NCBI RefSeq assembly: GCF_009735625.1
Contig: NZ_CP046244.1
Location: forward strand, 1,178,001-1,242,000
DNA: 64,000 nucleotides
Direction: 5' to 3'
Source: Moorella glycerini
GTDB lineage: Bacteria > Bacillota > DSM-521 > Neomoorellales > Neomoorellaceae
Below, one piece after another: positions 41,740 through 49,711 of this stretch. The stretch's first letter is position 1. Each line of letters starts with the position of its first letter. The notes under the pieces are model-generated. The model worked only from the letters and a program-made list of their open reading frames with translations. It did no database searches and was not told the origin of the DNA. Made by a program: the position numbers and the translations under genes.

Positions 41740-42718
41740 TTAACGCTTGTTCATAATAGACGGCACGGTTTCCTCCGGCTTTATTTCCCGGATCAGATTC
41801 GGTACCGGGTAATCAAAGCCTTCCTTCTGCTCGAATTTAATATGGTAGAGCGTCTGCAGGGCCTGATGGTCCTCTTTACGGAAGGTCATAGGACCCTTGG
41901 GGGTCTCAAAACTCATGCCTTCCATAACCTCGATAAGCTTCTCGGCGTTGGTATCACCGCCGGTTTTCTCCAGGGCCTGAACTATGGCCACGGCAGCCGC
42001 AAAGCCGCCAGGGGTAAAGAGGTCGGGGGGCTGCCCGTTAAAGCGTTTTTTGTGCTCCTGAACCAGCCAGTCATTGGCTTTGTTTTTGGGCAGGCCGTAA
42101 TAGTATACGGAATAACCCTCCTGCCCCACCAGGTTCATCATGGCTTTCATGGCAGCGATCTCCGGCGTGCCCGTTATGATCTTGATACCCTTTTCCGGCA
42201 CCCTCATATCCGTGATCTGTTTCCAGGGAGTATTGGCGCTACCGGCCCAGATGACAAATAGATAATCGGGTTTAGCATTGATAATGCGCTGGATGTTGGC
42301 CGTAAAGTCGGTGGCGTTCATAGGGGCGAATTCCTGGAGAATTACCTTCAGGCCTTTCTGTTCCCCGGCTTTTACGAAGGCGGCGGCACCCTCGCGACCG
42401 AAAGAATAATCCTGGGCCAGGATGGCTACCGAGGCGCCGGGTTTGGCTCCGGCAATTGCTGCCGCCACGGCCAGGGCATCCTGGGAAGAGTTGCGAGCCG
42501 TCCGGAAGATGTATTTATTCCACTGGGTGCCGGTAATGCTGTCGGCCACTGCCGGCTCGACCACCATAATGCGCTGATACTCCTGGGCCAAGGGCAGGAT
42601 GGCCAGGGCATCGGCGGAACTGGCGCTGCCCACCAGGATATCCACTTTTTCCTCTTCCAGCAGCTTCAAGGCTTTTTGCTTAGCTACATCAGGCTTGGTG
42701 GTAGTGTCCTCAGTTAAT
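41740..42718 (-). pseudogene. livK copy 2, C-terminal fragment (cut by IS1634-type element)
   Basis: The frame from EDTTTKPDVAKQKALKLLEEEKV to the stop is a close paralogue of intact livK copy 1. It lacks the signal peptide and the first ~75 residues, which lie beyond the insertion at 44656-44911. Removing the IS and one 5-bp target copy (ATTAA) rejoins the two parts in frame as RPVAILTEDTTTKPD. The gene was therefore intact until a recent insertion. This fragment is not expected to make a lipoprotein. Confidence 0.93.
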
Positions 42719-42805
42719 CCCAAGTTCGACAGTTGCTAGGTGAATAATAAGCGCAACAGCTTGTCGCGCAAGGGTTTCAGGGTTCGGCTTTTGGGGCGCG
42801 TGTTA

Positions 42806-44488
42806 CTAGGGACCCTTTCTGGCCTTTGTTTCGACCGCGATTATTTGCGGCGGTTCCTTTATCCCAAGGGTCTTGAAGATATGCTGCTGTGGCGGGGTTG
42901 TTTCCGTCCTTTGGAGTATCCTGCCCTCAGGACCAACAAATTCGCCCAGGTGCATGCGTTCCAGGGTCTGGCGGATGTTCCGCCAGCTATCCTGCACTTT
43001 CGTTTCAGCTACCCGGATTAGGAGCAGTCCCAGCCAGCACAGGAGGACATGGGCATGGATGCGGTCGCTCAGGCGATGATAAATAGGCCGCAGCTCTAAG
43101 GACTGTTTCATGGTACGGAAGGCGTCTTCTACTTCGAGAAGCTGCTTGTAGCCGAGGGCCACGTCTTCCGGGCTTAAAGTATCGTCCGAGGTCCGTAACA
43201 GGTATTTGCCGTCCAGCTTTTCTTCGGCTTTCACCTTGGCCATATCGATATACGGTTGCCCTTTCTTGTCGGTCTTGAGATAGCGGCCATAGGTGGGATG
43301 GGCGATAAGCTGGCAGCAGGCTTTGGTATGGGGTTCGCCTTTAAGGTCGCCGATGGCTTTTAGTTCTTCCTTGAGGCGGGTCAATATTTTCTCCCGCTCA
43401 AGTCTGTCTTTTTCTGCTTCTTTGGGGTTGCGGACCAGGATATAGCGTACCCTTTTTTCACCGTCGCCGACGATAACTTCTTTGACTTCAAGGTTATCTT
43501 TGACGGTTTTGTAGCGGCCCGGTCTGGTCAGGGCTTCTTCTACGGTTTCTTTGCCGCTGCGCATCTTTTCGCCGGCAATATAGTGGCCACCGGCACGCTG
43601 GAGGTAGCGAAGGTTATCTTCCGAAGCAAAGCCGCGGTCGACAACGGTGATGACCCGGCCCAGTTGCCAGCCCACCAGGTCCTTTTTGACTTGCTCGATT
43701 ACCGCCATATCGGCGGTGTTCCCGGGCCAGACCCAGCAGCGTACTGGGAGGCCTTCCCTGGTGACCGCCAGGCCGATTACAGCCTGCGGTAAATCCGGCC
43801 GGTGGTCCTTGGAGTTGCCTTTACGCCGAAGGTGCTGCTTATGGTCCTCCGGATTATCCTCCTCTTCCACTTCAAAGTAGGTGGAGGTGGTATCGAAGTA
43901 CAGGAGATCTACTTCCAGGTTAAAGAGGTGGGCCACGGCGAAGAAGATATCCTTTTGTATCTCTTCCGCAGCCTCCAGTAAGAAGTCCATGGCCCGGTAA
44001 AGGTGTTGCACCGGTACCTCCGGGAGGCCGGGAATGAAAACGTCGTGGCTGACCCAATCCTCGGTCTTAAGTTTACTGGCCGGGTGCAAAGCCCGGTTGG
44101 CTACCATGGCGAAGATGGCCCGTTCGACCGGATTCTGGAACTTACGTTTGGCCAGCAACCTGACTAAAACGTCGCTAATACCCAGCCGGTTCCACAGTTC
44201 GTTTAATACCCAGGCGCCGCCCATAGGCCGGCTGGAGACAAATTTCAGGGGAGTGCTGCCGTTTAACTCTCCTTGGGTGCGCAAAACCTCTTCCGGTCCC
44301 AAAAAACGCGTAATACTCTTTACCAGGCGGACCAGGGCTTCCCGGTCTACATCCTCTTCGCGGCCGAAGTTGAATAGTACTTTGGCTTTCGGATAGCCGG
44401 CTTGGGGGTCCCAGACGTTGTGGGCAAGCTGGATATAACGGACAACAGAGCCGTCCTTGTTTTTGCGGGAAATAGTTCTTATGTACAT
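42806..44488 (-). CDS. IS1634-family transposase
   Basis: 560-residue DDE transposase. The N-terminus MYIRTISRKNKDGSVVRYIQL, the central YFDTTSTYFEVEE strand with a likely catalytic Asp, VVDRGFASEDNLRYLQ with another, and LSPEDVALGYKQLLEVEDAFRTMK containing the YREK-like region are typical of IS1634/IS1549 elements. An upstream in-frame ATG lies within the promoter, so the start is put at 44488. No ribosome binding site is seen; the promoter is so close that the mRNA may be leaderless. Confidence 0.93.
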   Translation of the reverse strand: MYIRTISRKNKDGSVVRYIQLAHNVWDPQAGYPKAKVLFNFGREEDVDREALVRLVKSITRFLGPEEVLRTQGELNGSTPLKFVSSRPMGGAWVLNELWNRLGISDVLVRLLAKRKFQNPVERAIFAMVANRALHPASKLKTEDWVSHDVFIPGLPEVPVQHLYRAMDFLLEAAEEIQKDIFFAVAHLFNLEVDLLYFDTTSTYFEVEEEDNPEDHKQHLRRKGNSKDHRPDLPQAVIGLAVTREGLPVRCWVWPGNTADMAVIEQVKKDLVGWQLGRVITVVDRGFASEDNLRYLQRAGGHYIAGEKMRSGKETVEEALTRPGRYKTVKDNLEVKEVIVGDGEKRVRYILVRNPKEAEKDRLEREKILTRLKEELKAIGDLKGEPHTKACCQLIAHPTYGRYLKTDKKGQPYIDMAKVKAEEKLDGKYLLRTSDDTLSPEDVALGYKQLLEVEDAFRTMKQSLELRPIYHRLSDRIHAHVLLCWLGLLLIRVAETKVQDSWRNIRQTLERMHLGEFVGPEGRILQRTETTPPQQHIFKTLGIKEPPQIIAVETKARKGP

Positions 44489-44494
44489 GTCTAT

Positions 44495-44524
44495 ATTATA
44501 GCGCATGTACTACATAGCCATCAA
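44495..44524 (-). promoter_or_regulatory. Transposase promoter, predicted leaderless start
   Basis: Minus strand TTGATG (44524-44519), 18 bases, perfect TATAAT (44500-44495). The base seven after the -10 is the A of the transposase ATG at 44488, so transcription probably starts at the start codon itself. Confidence 0.65.
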
Positions 44525-44655
44525 GCTCTAATTCCGGAATCGTGTGCCTATGTGATTTTTGATTTTTGAGCTCTCCCAAGAGCGGGAAACGTTGATTTAT
44601 AAGGTTTCTTCATCTGAAAAGCAGCCATTTTTGCCTAGCAACTGTCGAACTCGGG

Positions 44656-44911
44656 TTAATATTGCTACAGGTCGCCCGGCAACTTCTTTCTTCCCCTGGG
44701 TAGCATACTCCAGCCCCAGTTCAAAACCATTTATAGTTGCTTTACCATAAGTCTCCAGGGCTCCGGTGAGGGAGGTAACTATCCCTACTTTAATCGGCTT
44801 TTGGGCAACAGGTGCCCTTCTCCCGTCTTTGCTCCCACTACAACCTGATAACAACAGCATTAAAAATAATAATGCAATTAACGACAGAGTACCTTTTTGC
44901 TTCAGCTTCAA
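44656..44911 (-). pseudogene. livK copy 2, N-terminal fragment
   Basis: N-terminal 80-odd codons of a LivK lipoprotein: TTG start with AGGAGGAAAACCA upstream, hydrophobic signal, lipobox LLSGC (Cys24), then PIKVGIVTSLTGALETYGK. The frame is native up to RPVAILT and then runs into the IS end, stopping about 20 codons later. A truncated exported peptide could be made but would not bind ligand. It is the third gene of the thiolase-fabG-livK2 unit. Confidence 0.93.
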
Positions 44912-44979
44912 TGGTTTTCCTCCTTCTTGCTAATCTCAATTGCCGTTGGCTACAAAAAGGGTAGTCCAGGTGCCTGCTT

Positions 44980-45720
44980 CTAGATCATCAGGCCACCGTC
45001 TACACCCAGCACCTGGCCGTTAATATATGACGCTTCATCAGAAGCCAGGAACAGGTAAGCCGCCGCCACATCCTTGGGTACCCCCAGGCGTCCCAATGGT
45101 GTCCTGGATTGCATCAGTTCCAGGACCTTTTCCGGTACTTTGGCCGTCATATCGGTAATGATAAAGCCCGGCGCGATGGCATTGACGCGTATCCCTTTTT
45201 TGCCAAGTTCTTTGGCCCAGGACTTCGTCATGCCGATCACCCCGGCCTTGGTAGCAGCATAGTTGGTCTGGCCTACATTCCCGTAAACCCCCACTACCGA
45301 AGAGGCGTTGAGAATTACACCCGAACCCTGTTCCATCATAATGGGCACCACGGCCTGGGTGCAGTTGAATACGCCTTTCAGGTTAACAGCAATGACTTTA
45401 TCCCATTGTTCTTCAGTCATTTTGGTCAAGAAGGCGTCGGCTGTGATGCCGGCATTGTTAATTAAAATATCGATCCGGCCGAACTCCCCTTTTGTGGCAT
45501 CTACCATGTTTTGTACGCTGGCCCTGTCGGTGACATCTACCTTGAAGAAAAGAGCCCGGGCTCCTGTAGACTTGAGTTCTGCGAGAGTTTGTTCCCCCGC
45601 CGCCGCATCAAAATCGCCAATTACCACCATGGCCCCTTCACGGGCAAAAAGAAGGGCCGTTTCCTTGCCGATGCCCCTGGCTCCTCCGGTAATGATGGCT
45701 ACTTTATCCTTTATACGCAT
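44980..45720 (-). CDS. 3-oxoacyl-(ACP/CoA) reductase, FabG/PhaB-like SDR
   Basis: 246-residue classical short-chain dehydrogenase. The cofactor motif is TGGARGIG, NNAG lies at about residue 88, and the catalytic Ser-Tyr-Lys is in NASSVVG and YAATK. It ends INGQVLGVDGGLMI. The family reduces 3-oxoacyl-ACP or, as PhaB, acetoacetyl-CoA to the (R)-3-hydroxy form. Next to thiolase and an (R)-hydratase it more likely works on CoA thioesters, in either direction. It is 51 bp after the thiolase. Confidence 0.88.
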   Translation of the reverse strand: MRIKDKVAIITGGARGIGKETALLFAREGAMVVIGDFDAAAGEQTLAELKSTGARALFFKVDVTDRASVQNMVDATKGEFGRIDILINNAGITADAFLTKMTEEQWDKVIAVNLKGVFNCTQAVVPIMMEQGSGVILNASSVVGVYGNVGQTNYAATKAGVIGMTKSWAKELGKKGIRVNAIAPGFIITDMTAKVPEKVLELMQSRTPLGRLGVPKDVAAAYLFLASDEASYINGQVLGVDGGLMI

Positions 45721-45771
45721 GAGTTCTCCTCCTCGAAATATTTTTTGATATAATTTTATTAACCTTCCTTT

Positions 45772-46953
45772 TCAGGCCCTCTCTACAATCGTAGCTACTC
45801 CCATGCCACCGCCCACACACAGGGTTGCCAGACCATACCGGCTCTGGCGCTTTTGCATTTCATGCACCAAAGTAACCAAAATTCTGGCACCGCTGGCGCC
45901 AATGGGATGCCCCAGGGCTATAGCACCACCGTTCACGTTGGTCTTAGTTAAATCCAGTTCCAGTTCTTTAGCTACCGCCAGGGATTGGGCAGCAAAGGCT
46001 TCGTTGGCTTCGATCAGGTCCAGGTCGGCAATGGTAAGACCGGTCCGCTTCAGCGCTTTACGAGTGGCCTCCACCGGCCCGATGCCCATGATGCTGGGGT
46101 CTACCCCGGCCGTACTCCAGCTGCGAATAGAGGCCACAGGCTTCAGACCCAGGGTTTCGGCTTTCCAGGCCGAAGTTAGCACCACTGCTGCTGCTCCATC
46201 GTTAATCCCCGAAGCATTACCGGCCGTAACCGTCCCATCCCTTTTGAAGGCAGGTTTCAATTTGGCCAGGGCCTCCGCAGTAGTGCCAAAACGGGGGAAC
46301 TCATCCTGGACAAACACGACAGGCTCTCCTTTACGCTGGGGTACTTGTACCGGGACAATCTCATCCCGGAAACGCCCTTCCTTAACAGCCTTTTCTGCCC
46401 GCCTCTGGCTCTCCAGGGCAAAACAATCCTGCTCTTCCCGGGTAATATGGTAACGTTCGGCCAGGTTTTCGGCAGTAATGCCCATGTGGTAGTTATAGAA
46501 AGCATCCCAGAGACCATCTTTAAGCATCACATCTATTACCTGGTCATCTCCCATACGGCTACCCCAGCGAGCTCCAGGCAGGGCGTAAGGTGCCCGGGAC
46601 ATATTCTCTACGCCTCCGGCCACAATAACATCCGCCTCCCCTGCCTCAATAAGGCGGGCGGCCAGGTTGATGGCCCGCAGGCCCGAGCCGCAGACCATAT
46701 TGATCGTTATAGCCGGGACTTCCACGGGAAGGCCGGCCTTGATGGCTGCCTGGCGTGCCGGGTTCTGTCCCAGTCCTGCCTGGAGTACATTACCCAGGAT
46801 TACTTCATCCACCTGGCCGGGTTCTATCCCGGCTCTGTGCAGGGCTTCTTTTATCACGATGGCCCCCAATTCTACTGCCGGAATGTCCTTTAAGGTTCCC
46901 CCAAAACTGCCGATGGCCGTGCGCACTGCACTGAGAATAACCACATTGTCCAC
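45772..46953 (-). CDS. Acetyl-CoA acyltransferase (thiolase)
   Basis: 393-residue thiolase. The acyl-accepting Cys is in [14 protein letters not shown], the His in [11 protein letters not shown] and the second Cys in [11 protein letters not shown]. Length matches PhaA/AtoB-type enzymes. The start is put at GTG 46953 ([16 protein letters not shown]) since GGAGG is nine bases upstream; an ATG three codons earlier directly abuts that site. It would cleave or form 3-oxoacyl-CoA. First gene of its operon; a GTAAC repeat lies upstream. Confidence 0.92.
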   Translation of the reverse strand: MDNVVILSAVRTAIGSFGGTLKDIPAVELGAIVIKEALHRAGIEPGQVDEVILGNVLQAGLGQNPARQAAIKAGLPVEVPAITINMVCGSGLRAINLAARLIEAGEADVIVAGGVENMSRAPYALPGARWGSRMGDDQVIDVMLKDGLWDAFYNYHMGITAENLAERYHITREEQDCFALESQRRAEKAVKEGRFRDEIVPVQVPQRKGEPVVFVQDEFPRFGTTAEALAKLKPAFKRDGTVTAGNASGINDGAAAVVLTSAWKAETLGLKPVASIRSWSTAGVDPSIMGIGPVEATRKALKRTGLTIADLDLIEANEAFAAQSLAVAKELELDLTKTNVNGGAIALGHPIGASGARILVTLVHEMQKRQSRYGLATLCVGGGMGVATIVERA

Positions 46954-47103
46954 GCCCGTCATCCTCCATTTTGTTTTAACAATACCTCTGTTTCATTAAC
47001 TCGCATTTATATAATTATTTAATTAAGATTCTTACTCAGGTCATTCGAACTCACCTTCCCTGCTTAAACTTCTTCACTTCATCACATATACTAGGGCAAC
47101 CTG

Positions 47104-47119
47104 GTTACTGTTAGGTTAC
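47104..47119 (-). promoter_or_regulatory. GTAAC direct-repeat site, thiolase operon
   Basis: Minus strand GTAAC-CTAACA-GTAAC (47119-47104) followed by CAGG. TATATG occurs 13 bases further on. It lies about 150 bp before the thiolase start. Confidence 0.6.
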
Positions 47120-47181
47120 ACTTTTACTTGCTGCCCGGGCTCCACTTTAACCCGTCTTTTCCCGCACCCCTACGGGCTTTC

Positions 47182-47204
47182 GTAACCCCCCAGTAACTTA
47201 TACT
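47182..47204 (+). promoter_or_regulatory. GTAAC direct-repeat site and -10, maoC operon
   Basis: Plus strand GTAAC-CCCCCA-GTAAC (47182-47197) with TATACT at 47199-47204. There is no good -35 hexamer, which fits an activator-dependent promoter whose -35 region is replaced by the repeats. Confidence 0.65.
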
Positions 47205-47251
47205 GTCTATATTACAATCGCTAAAGTTTTTAAGCCCAGGGAGTGACTGAT

Positions 47252-47674
47252 ATGGATCAAAGCCTTGAATTCGATGCCATCCAGATCGGTCAGAAGGCCA
47301 GCCTGACCAAAACTATTACAGAATGCGACATCTATACCTTTGCCGGTATCACGGGGGATTTCAATCCGGTTCACATTGATGCCGAGTTCGCCAGGAAAAG
47401 CATCTTTAAAGAAAGAATTGCCCATGGGATGCTAACTGCCGGTCTCATCTCTGCTGTCCTGGGTACGAAACTGCCAGGCATAAATACCGTTTACCTCAAG
47501 CAGGAACTGGAGTTTACATCTCCGGTACGCATTGGCGATACCATTACTGCCCAGGTGGAAGTCCTGGAAAAGAAGCCGGAAAAGAAGATCATCCGCCTCA
47601 AGACCATCGCCACCAACCAGGAGGGAAAGCTGGTCCTCAAAGGAGAAGCCGTAGTCATAAAGCCGGTTTCGTGA
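47252..47674 (+). CDS. MaoC-type (R)-specific enoyl-CoA hydratase
   Basis: 140-residue single hot-dog protein. The catalytic dyad is in FAGITGDFNPVHIDAEFA (Asp and His of the GDxNPxH motif); RIAHGMLTAGLISAVLG is the family helix. These enzymes (PhaJ-like) interconvert trans-2-enoyl-CoA and (R)-3-hydroxyacyl-CoA. The ATG at 47252 has GGGAG eight bases upstream; a GTG three codons earlier overlaps it. First gene of maoC-acd-etfB-etfA. Confidence 0.9.
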   Translation: MDQSLEFDAIQIGQKASLTKTITECDIYTFAGITGDFNPVHIDAEFARKSIFKERIAHGMLTAGLISAVLGTKLPGINTVYLKQELEFTSPVRIGDTITAQVEVLEKKPEKKIIRLKTIATNQEGKLVLKGEAVVIKPVS

Positions 47675-47737
47675 ATGTGCCCACTAATATTTCATGGCTT
47701 GCTTGATATGTTTATTTGTAACCGGAGGTGCTTAAAG

Positions 47738-48877
47738 ATGGAATTCAATCTCAACAAAACGCAGGAAATGATTCGCCAGATGGTACGGGAATTTGCCCGG
47801 AAGGAAGTAGCTCCTGGAGCTGCCGAACGGGATGCCAGCGGTACCTTTCCCTGGGAAATCGTCCACCAGATGGCTGATTATAACCTGCTGGGCATCCCTT
47901 TCCCAGAAGAATACGGCGGGGCGGGGGCCGATACTTTAAGCTACATCATCGCCATCGAAGAACTGGCACGGGTTTGCGCTGCTACAGCCGTTATTGTCTC
48001 GGCCCACACTTCCCTGGGGGCCCACCCCATCTACCAGTTTGGTACCGAGGAACAGAAGCAGCGCTTTCTTGTACCCCTGGCCCAGGGAAAAAAACTGGGA
48101 GCTTTCGCGTTGACCGAACCCAATGCCGGGACCGATGCCGGTTCCCTCCGGGCTACTGCCATCCAGGAAGGAGATCATTATATCCTTAATGGCAATAAAG
48201 TTTTCATCACCAATGGCGGTGTGGCGGATGTCTATATTGTCTTTGCCAGGACTGGCCCGGGCAAGGGAAGCCACGGTTTAACGGCCTTCATAGTTGAAAA
48301 AGGTACGCCCGGCTTTTCCTTTGGAAAAAAAGAAGACAAACTCGGTATCCGCGCCTCCAGTACGACCGAACTCATTTTCCGGGATTGTCCTGTCCCTGTG
48401 GAAAACCGCCTGGGCGAAGAAGGAGATGGTTTTAAAATTGCCATGCAGACCCTGGACGGGGGGCGCATCGGTATTGCTGCCCAGGCTCTCGGTATAGCCC
48501 AGGCCTGCCTGGACGCTTCCATACGCTATGCCAGAGAGCGAGAGCAGTTCGGCAGGCCCATTGGTTCTTTCCAGGCCATCCAGTGGATGCTGGCCGATAT
48601 GGCCACCCAGATCGAAGCAGCTCGCCTGCTGACTTACCGGGCAGCGTGGCTTAAAGACAGGAAACGCCCGTTCTCACGGGAAGCGGCCATGGCCAAGCTT
48701 TTTGCCTCGGAGACGGCCATGCAGCAGGCCATCAAAGCCGTCCAGATCCATGGCGGGTACGGTTACATGAAGGATTATCCCGTAGAACGATTCTTCCGTG
48801 ATGCCAAAATAACCGAGATATATGAGGGTACATCTGAAGTCCAGCGTCTGGTCATCTCGGCCAGCATGTTACGATAG
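47738..48877 (+). CDS. Acyl-CoA dehydrogenase (short-chain type)
   Basis: 379-residue FAD flavoprotein oxidising acyl-CoA to trans-2-enoyl-CoA. Family signatures: [16 protein letters not shown] for flavin/substrate, [20 protein letters not shown], and the catalytic Glu in [12 protein letters not shown]. Length and spacing match butyryl-CoA dehydrogenases. CGGAGGTG upstream of MEFNLNKTQ fixes the start. It is followed 12 bp later by etfBA, its electron acceptor. Confidence 0.93.
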   Translation: MEFNLNKTQEMIRQMVREFARKEVAPGAAERDASGTFPWEIVHQMADYNLLGIPFPEEYGGAGADTLSYIIAIEELARVCAATAVIVSAHTSLGAHPIYQFGTEEQKQRFLVPLAQGKKLGAFALTEPNAGTDAGSLRATAIQEGDHYILNGNKVFITNGGVADVYIVFARTGPGKGSHGLTAFIVEKGTPGFSFGKKEDKLGIRASSTTELIFRDCPVPVENRLGEEGDGFKIAMQTLDGGRIGIAAQALGIAQACLDASIRYAREREQFGRPIGSFQAIQWMLADMATQIEAARLLTYRAAWLKDRKRPFSREAAMAKLFASETAMQQAIKAVQIHGGYGYMKDYPVERFFRDAKITEIYEGTSEVQRLVISASMLR

Positions 48878-48889
48878 GAGGAAGAGCCC

Positions 48890-49690
48890 ATGCGCATAAT
48901 CGTCTGCATCAAGCAAGTGCCCGATACCACGGAAGTGCGCATCGACCCGCGTACCGGTACCCTGATCCGTACAGGCGTACCCAGTATCATCAACCCCGAA
49001 GATCTTCACGCCCTGGAGGCGGCCCTGGCTATTAAGGATCAGCAGGGGGCGGAAGTTATTGCCCTGTCCATGGGACCGCCCCAGGCTCAGGATGCCCTGC
49101 TGGAAGCCCTGGCCATGGGGGTCGACCGGGCCATTCTCTTAAGCGATCGTAATTTTGCCGGCGCTGACACAGCAGCCACTTCTTATACCCTGGCCCGGGC
49201 TATCAAGAAAATAGGTTCTTTTGATCTGGTGCTGACCGGCCGCCAGGCCATTGACGGTGATACAGCCCAGGTGGGCCCCCAATTGGCCGAACTGCTGGAT
49301 ATACCCCAGGTAACCTACGTGCAGCAGTTAAGCCTGGCGCCCGACGGTACCTGTCGCTTACAACGGGCTCTGGAGAATGGCTACGAAGTAGTGGAGACCA
49401 GGCTGCCGGCCCTCTTTACAGTAGTCAAAGAACTGAACACCCCGCGCTATCCCTCTATCCGTGGCATTGTCCGCGCTTGCCGGCAGGGCGTCACTGCCTG
49501 GACGAGTGCAGACATAGCGGCCGTTGCCGCTCTCACAGGACTTAACGGGTCGCCCACCCGGGTACGCCGGACTTTTATACCGGAGCATAAAAAAAGCTGC
49601 ACCATCCTTAACAGCTCTCCCCAGGAGAGTTGCCGGACCCTCCTGCAACATCTTAAAGAACGCCGGATCTTGAAATTTGAACAATTATAG
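48890..49690 (+). CDS. etfB: Electron transfer flavoprotein subunit beta
   Basis: 266-residue EtfB. MRIIVCIKQVPDTTEVRIDP and GTLIRTGVPSIINPED open the protein; GRQAIDGDTAQVGPQLAELL and KELNTPRYPS are further family motifs, the latter seen in Etfs of anaerobes that bifurcate electrons (family knowledge, not proof here). It pairs with EtfA and the acyl-CoA dehydrogenase. Confidence 0.93.
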   Translation: MRIIVCIKQVPDTTEVRIDPRTGTLIRTGVPSIINPEDLHALEAALAIKDQQGAEVIALSMGPPQAQDALLEALAMGVDRAILLSDRNFAGADTAATSYTLARAIKKIGSFDLVLTGRQAIDGDTAQVGPQLAELLDIPQVTYVQQLSLAPDGTCRLQRALENGYEVVETRLPALFTVVKELNTPRYPSIRGIVRACRQGVTAWTSADIAAVAALTGLNGSPTRVRRTFIPEHKKSCTILNSSPQESCRTLLQHLKERRILKFEQL

Positions 49691-49711
49691 AAGGAGGTCC
49701 TGGTTAAAACC

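Larger units (their letters stand above)
42719..44655 (-). mobile_element. IS1634-type insertion sequence (IS4 superfamily), complete
   Basis: 1937-bp element with 22-bp terminal inverted repeats, CCC[GA]AGTTCGACAGTTGCTAGG, differing at one base (42719-42740 and 44634-44655). It is flanked by a 5-bp target duplication TTAAT (42714-42718 and 44656-44660, plus strand). It carries one intact transposase gene and splits livK copy 2. Perfect target duplication and an intact gene point to a recent and possibly still mobile copy. Confidence 0.95.
46954..47251. promoter_or_regulatory. Divergent control region between the thiolase and maoC operons
   Basis: A 298-bp AT-rich spacer with no open reading frame. 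It holds two GTAAC direct-repeat sites, one on each coding strand (47104-47119 minus, 47182-47197 plus). The thiolase side has a -10-like TATATG after its site; the maoC side has TATACT directly after its site. Confidence 0.7.
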
